Shown here: piece by piece, positions 6,254 to 6,595 of the stretch | Layout of the letters: every line of letters begins with the position of its first letter | Numbering within the stretch: the stretch's first letter is position 1 | Source of the DNA: Gordonia sp. (in: high G+C Gram-positive bacteria) | GTDB taxonomy: Bacteria > Actinomycetota > Actinomycetes > Mycobacteriales > Mycobacteriaceae | Reading direction: 5' to 3' | Assembly (NCBI GenBank): GCA_030152405.1 | Contig: JASLJL010000136.1 | Coordinates: forward strand, 1-6,595 | DNA length: 6,595 bases | Made by a program: the position numbers and the translations under genes | The notes under the pieces: model-generated | What the model was told of the DNA's origin: nothing | What the model saw: only the letters and a program-made list of their open reading frames with translations | Database searches by the model: none

Positions 6254-6595
6254 ATGCGCGCACCCCGTCCTCTCGTCGCCGTTCTGACCGCGGCGTCGCT
6301 GCTCGCCGTCGCGGCGTGCGGCGACGCGCCGACGCAGGATTCGGCTGCCTCGAGCGCTTCGACCCAGACGAGTGCGACGTCGTCGAAGCCGGCGTCCACC
6401 AGCGCGGCGCCGAAGGCGTGCGGGGCCGAGGAGCTGGCGCCGCTGAGCTTGCGTGAACGCCTCGCGCAGCTGCTCGTGGTGGGCGTCGCCGATGCCGCGG
6501 ACGCCAAGCAGGTAGTGGAGCGCGAGCACCTCGGAGGCGTGTTCATCGGCAGTTGGACGGATCTGTCGATGCTGACCGACGGCTCGGTCAAGAAG
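6254..6595 (+). CDS. lpqI: LpqI-type lipoprotein, GH3 beta-N-acetylglucosaminidase (NagZ-like), partial (C-terminus off window)
   Basis: The first 114 residues are present; the gene runs off the right edge. It opens with a lipoprotein signal peptide: MRAPRP, a hydrophobic stretch, and the lipobox VAAC with Cys22 as the predicted lipidation site. A Ser/Thr/Ala-rich linker follows (about 27-54), then the start of a glycoside hydrolase family 3 domain with LSLRERLAQLLVVGV (64-78) and HLGGVFIGSW (92-101), typical of the first strand and loop of the GH3 barrel. The catalytic Asp and the His/Asp dyad of NagZ enzymes lie beyond the window and cannot be checked. Known (from memory): Rv0237 LpqI removes GlcNAc from muropeptides during peptidoglycan turnover, and it lies beside Rv0236A-aftD in M. 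tuberculosis. The ATG at 6254 is chosen because it gives an ideal signal peptide. It is transcribed away from the DUF2613-aftD pair. Confidence 0.85.
   Translation, partial: MRAPRPLVAVLTAASLLAVAACGDAPTQDSAASSASTQTSATSSKPASTSAAPKACGAEELAPLSLRERLAQLLVVGVADAADAKQVVEREHLGGVFIGSWTDLSMLTDGSVKK

Noticed and set aside
5918..6529. 203-codon extended form of the DUF2613 gene
   Set aside because: The extension runs antisense through the lpqI signal peptide and is Arg-rich; the ATG at 6121 gives a proper hydrophobic N-terminus and fits the family size.
6181..6591. 136-codon minus-strand open frame opposite lpqI
   Set aside because: lpqI on the plus strand has a lipobox and a GH3 start; the antisense frame has no recognisable features.

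Overview
The window is a high-GC stretch, consistent with an actinobacterium that makes a mycolic-acid/arabinogalactan cell envelope (order Mycobacteriales). Gordonia or a close relative is my guess, from base composition and gene order only. The protein content is diagnostic: a complete AftD-type arabinofuranosyltransferase, a DUF3068 (PgfA/PorA-family) protein, a TmaT-like membrane acyltransferase, a DUF2613 small membrane protein and the start of an LpqI-type lipoprotein glycosidase. From memory, this order matches Mycobacterium tuberculosis Rv0227c-Rv0228 followed by Rv0236c-Rv0236A-Rv0237, with the roughly seven genes in between (Rv0229c-Rv0235c) missing.

Layout. Positions 1-587 (minus strand) hold the N-terminal 195 residues of the DUF3068 protein, which continues off the left edge. 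A 38-bp divergent gap (588-625) separates it from the plus-strand acyltransferase (626-1780). The acyltransferase runs tail to tail into the 1411-residue aftD (5913-1678, minus strand), and the two coding regions overlap antiparallel by 103 bp. Four bases upstream of aftD, on the same strand, is a 67-residue DUF2613 gene (6121-5918), and the two probably form an operon. A 132-bp divergent intergenic region (6122-6253) precedes the lpqI start at 6254, and lpqI leaves the window at the right edge. No stretch longer than 300 bases lacks a gene, and I see no RNA genes, mobile elements or CRISPR.

How the genes fit together. All five products are predicted to sit in or outside the inner membrane and act on envelope polymers. 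By homology, TmaT acetylates trehalose monomycolate before MmpL3 export, PgfA is an MmpL3-associated periplasmic factor, AftD adds alpha-1,3-arabinofuranose branches to arabinogalactan/lipoarabinomannan, and LpqI trims peptidoglycan muropeptides. The DUF2613 protein has no known role but is tied to AftD by position.

I found no clearly new system. The items most worth a second look are the DUF2613/aftD pairing, the 103-bp coding overlap of tmaT and aftD, and a repeated start architecture: three genes have a -10-like hexamer exactly 6 bp before the ATG and no Shine-Dalgarno, which points to leaderless transcripts.
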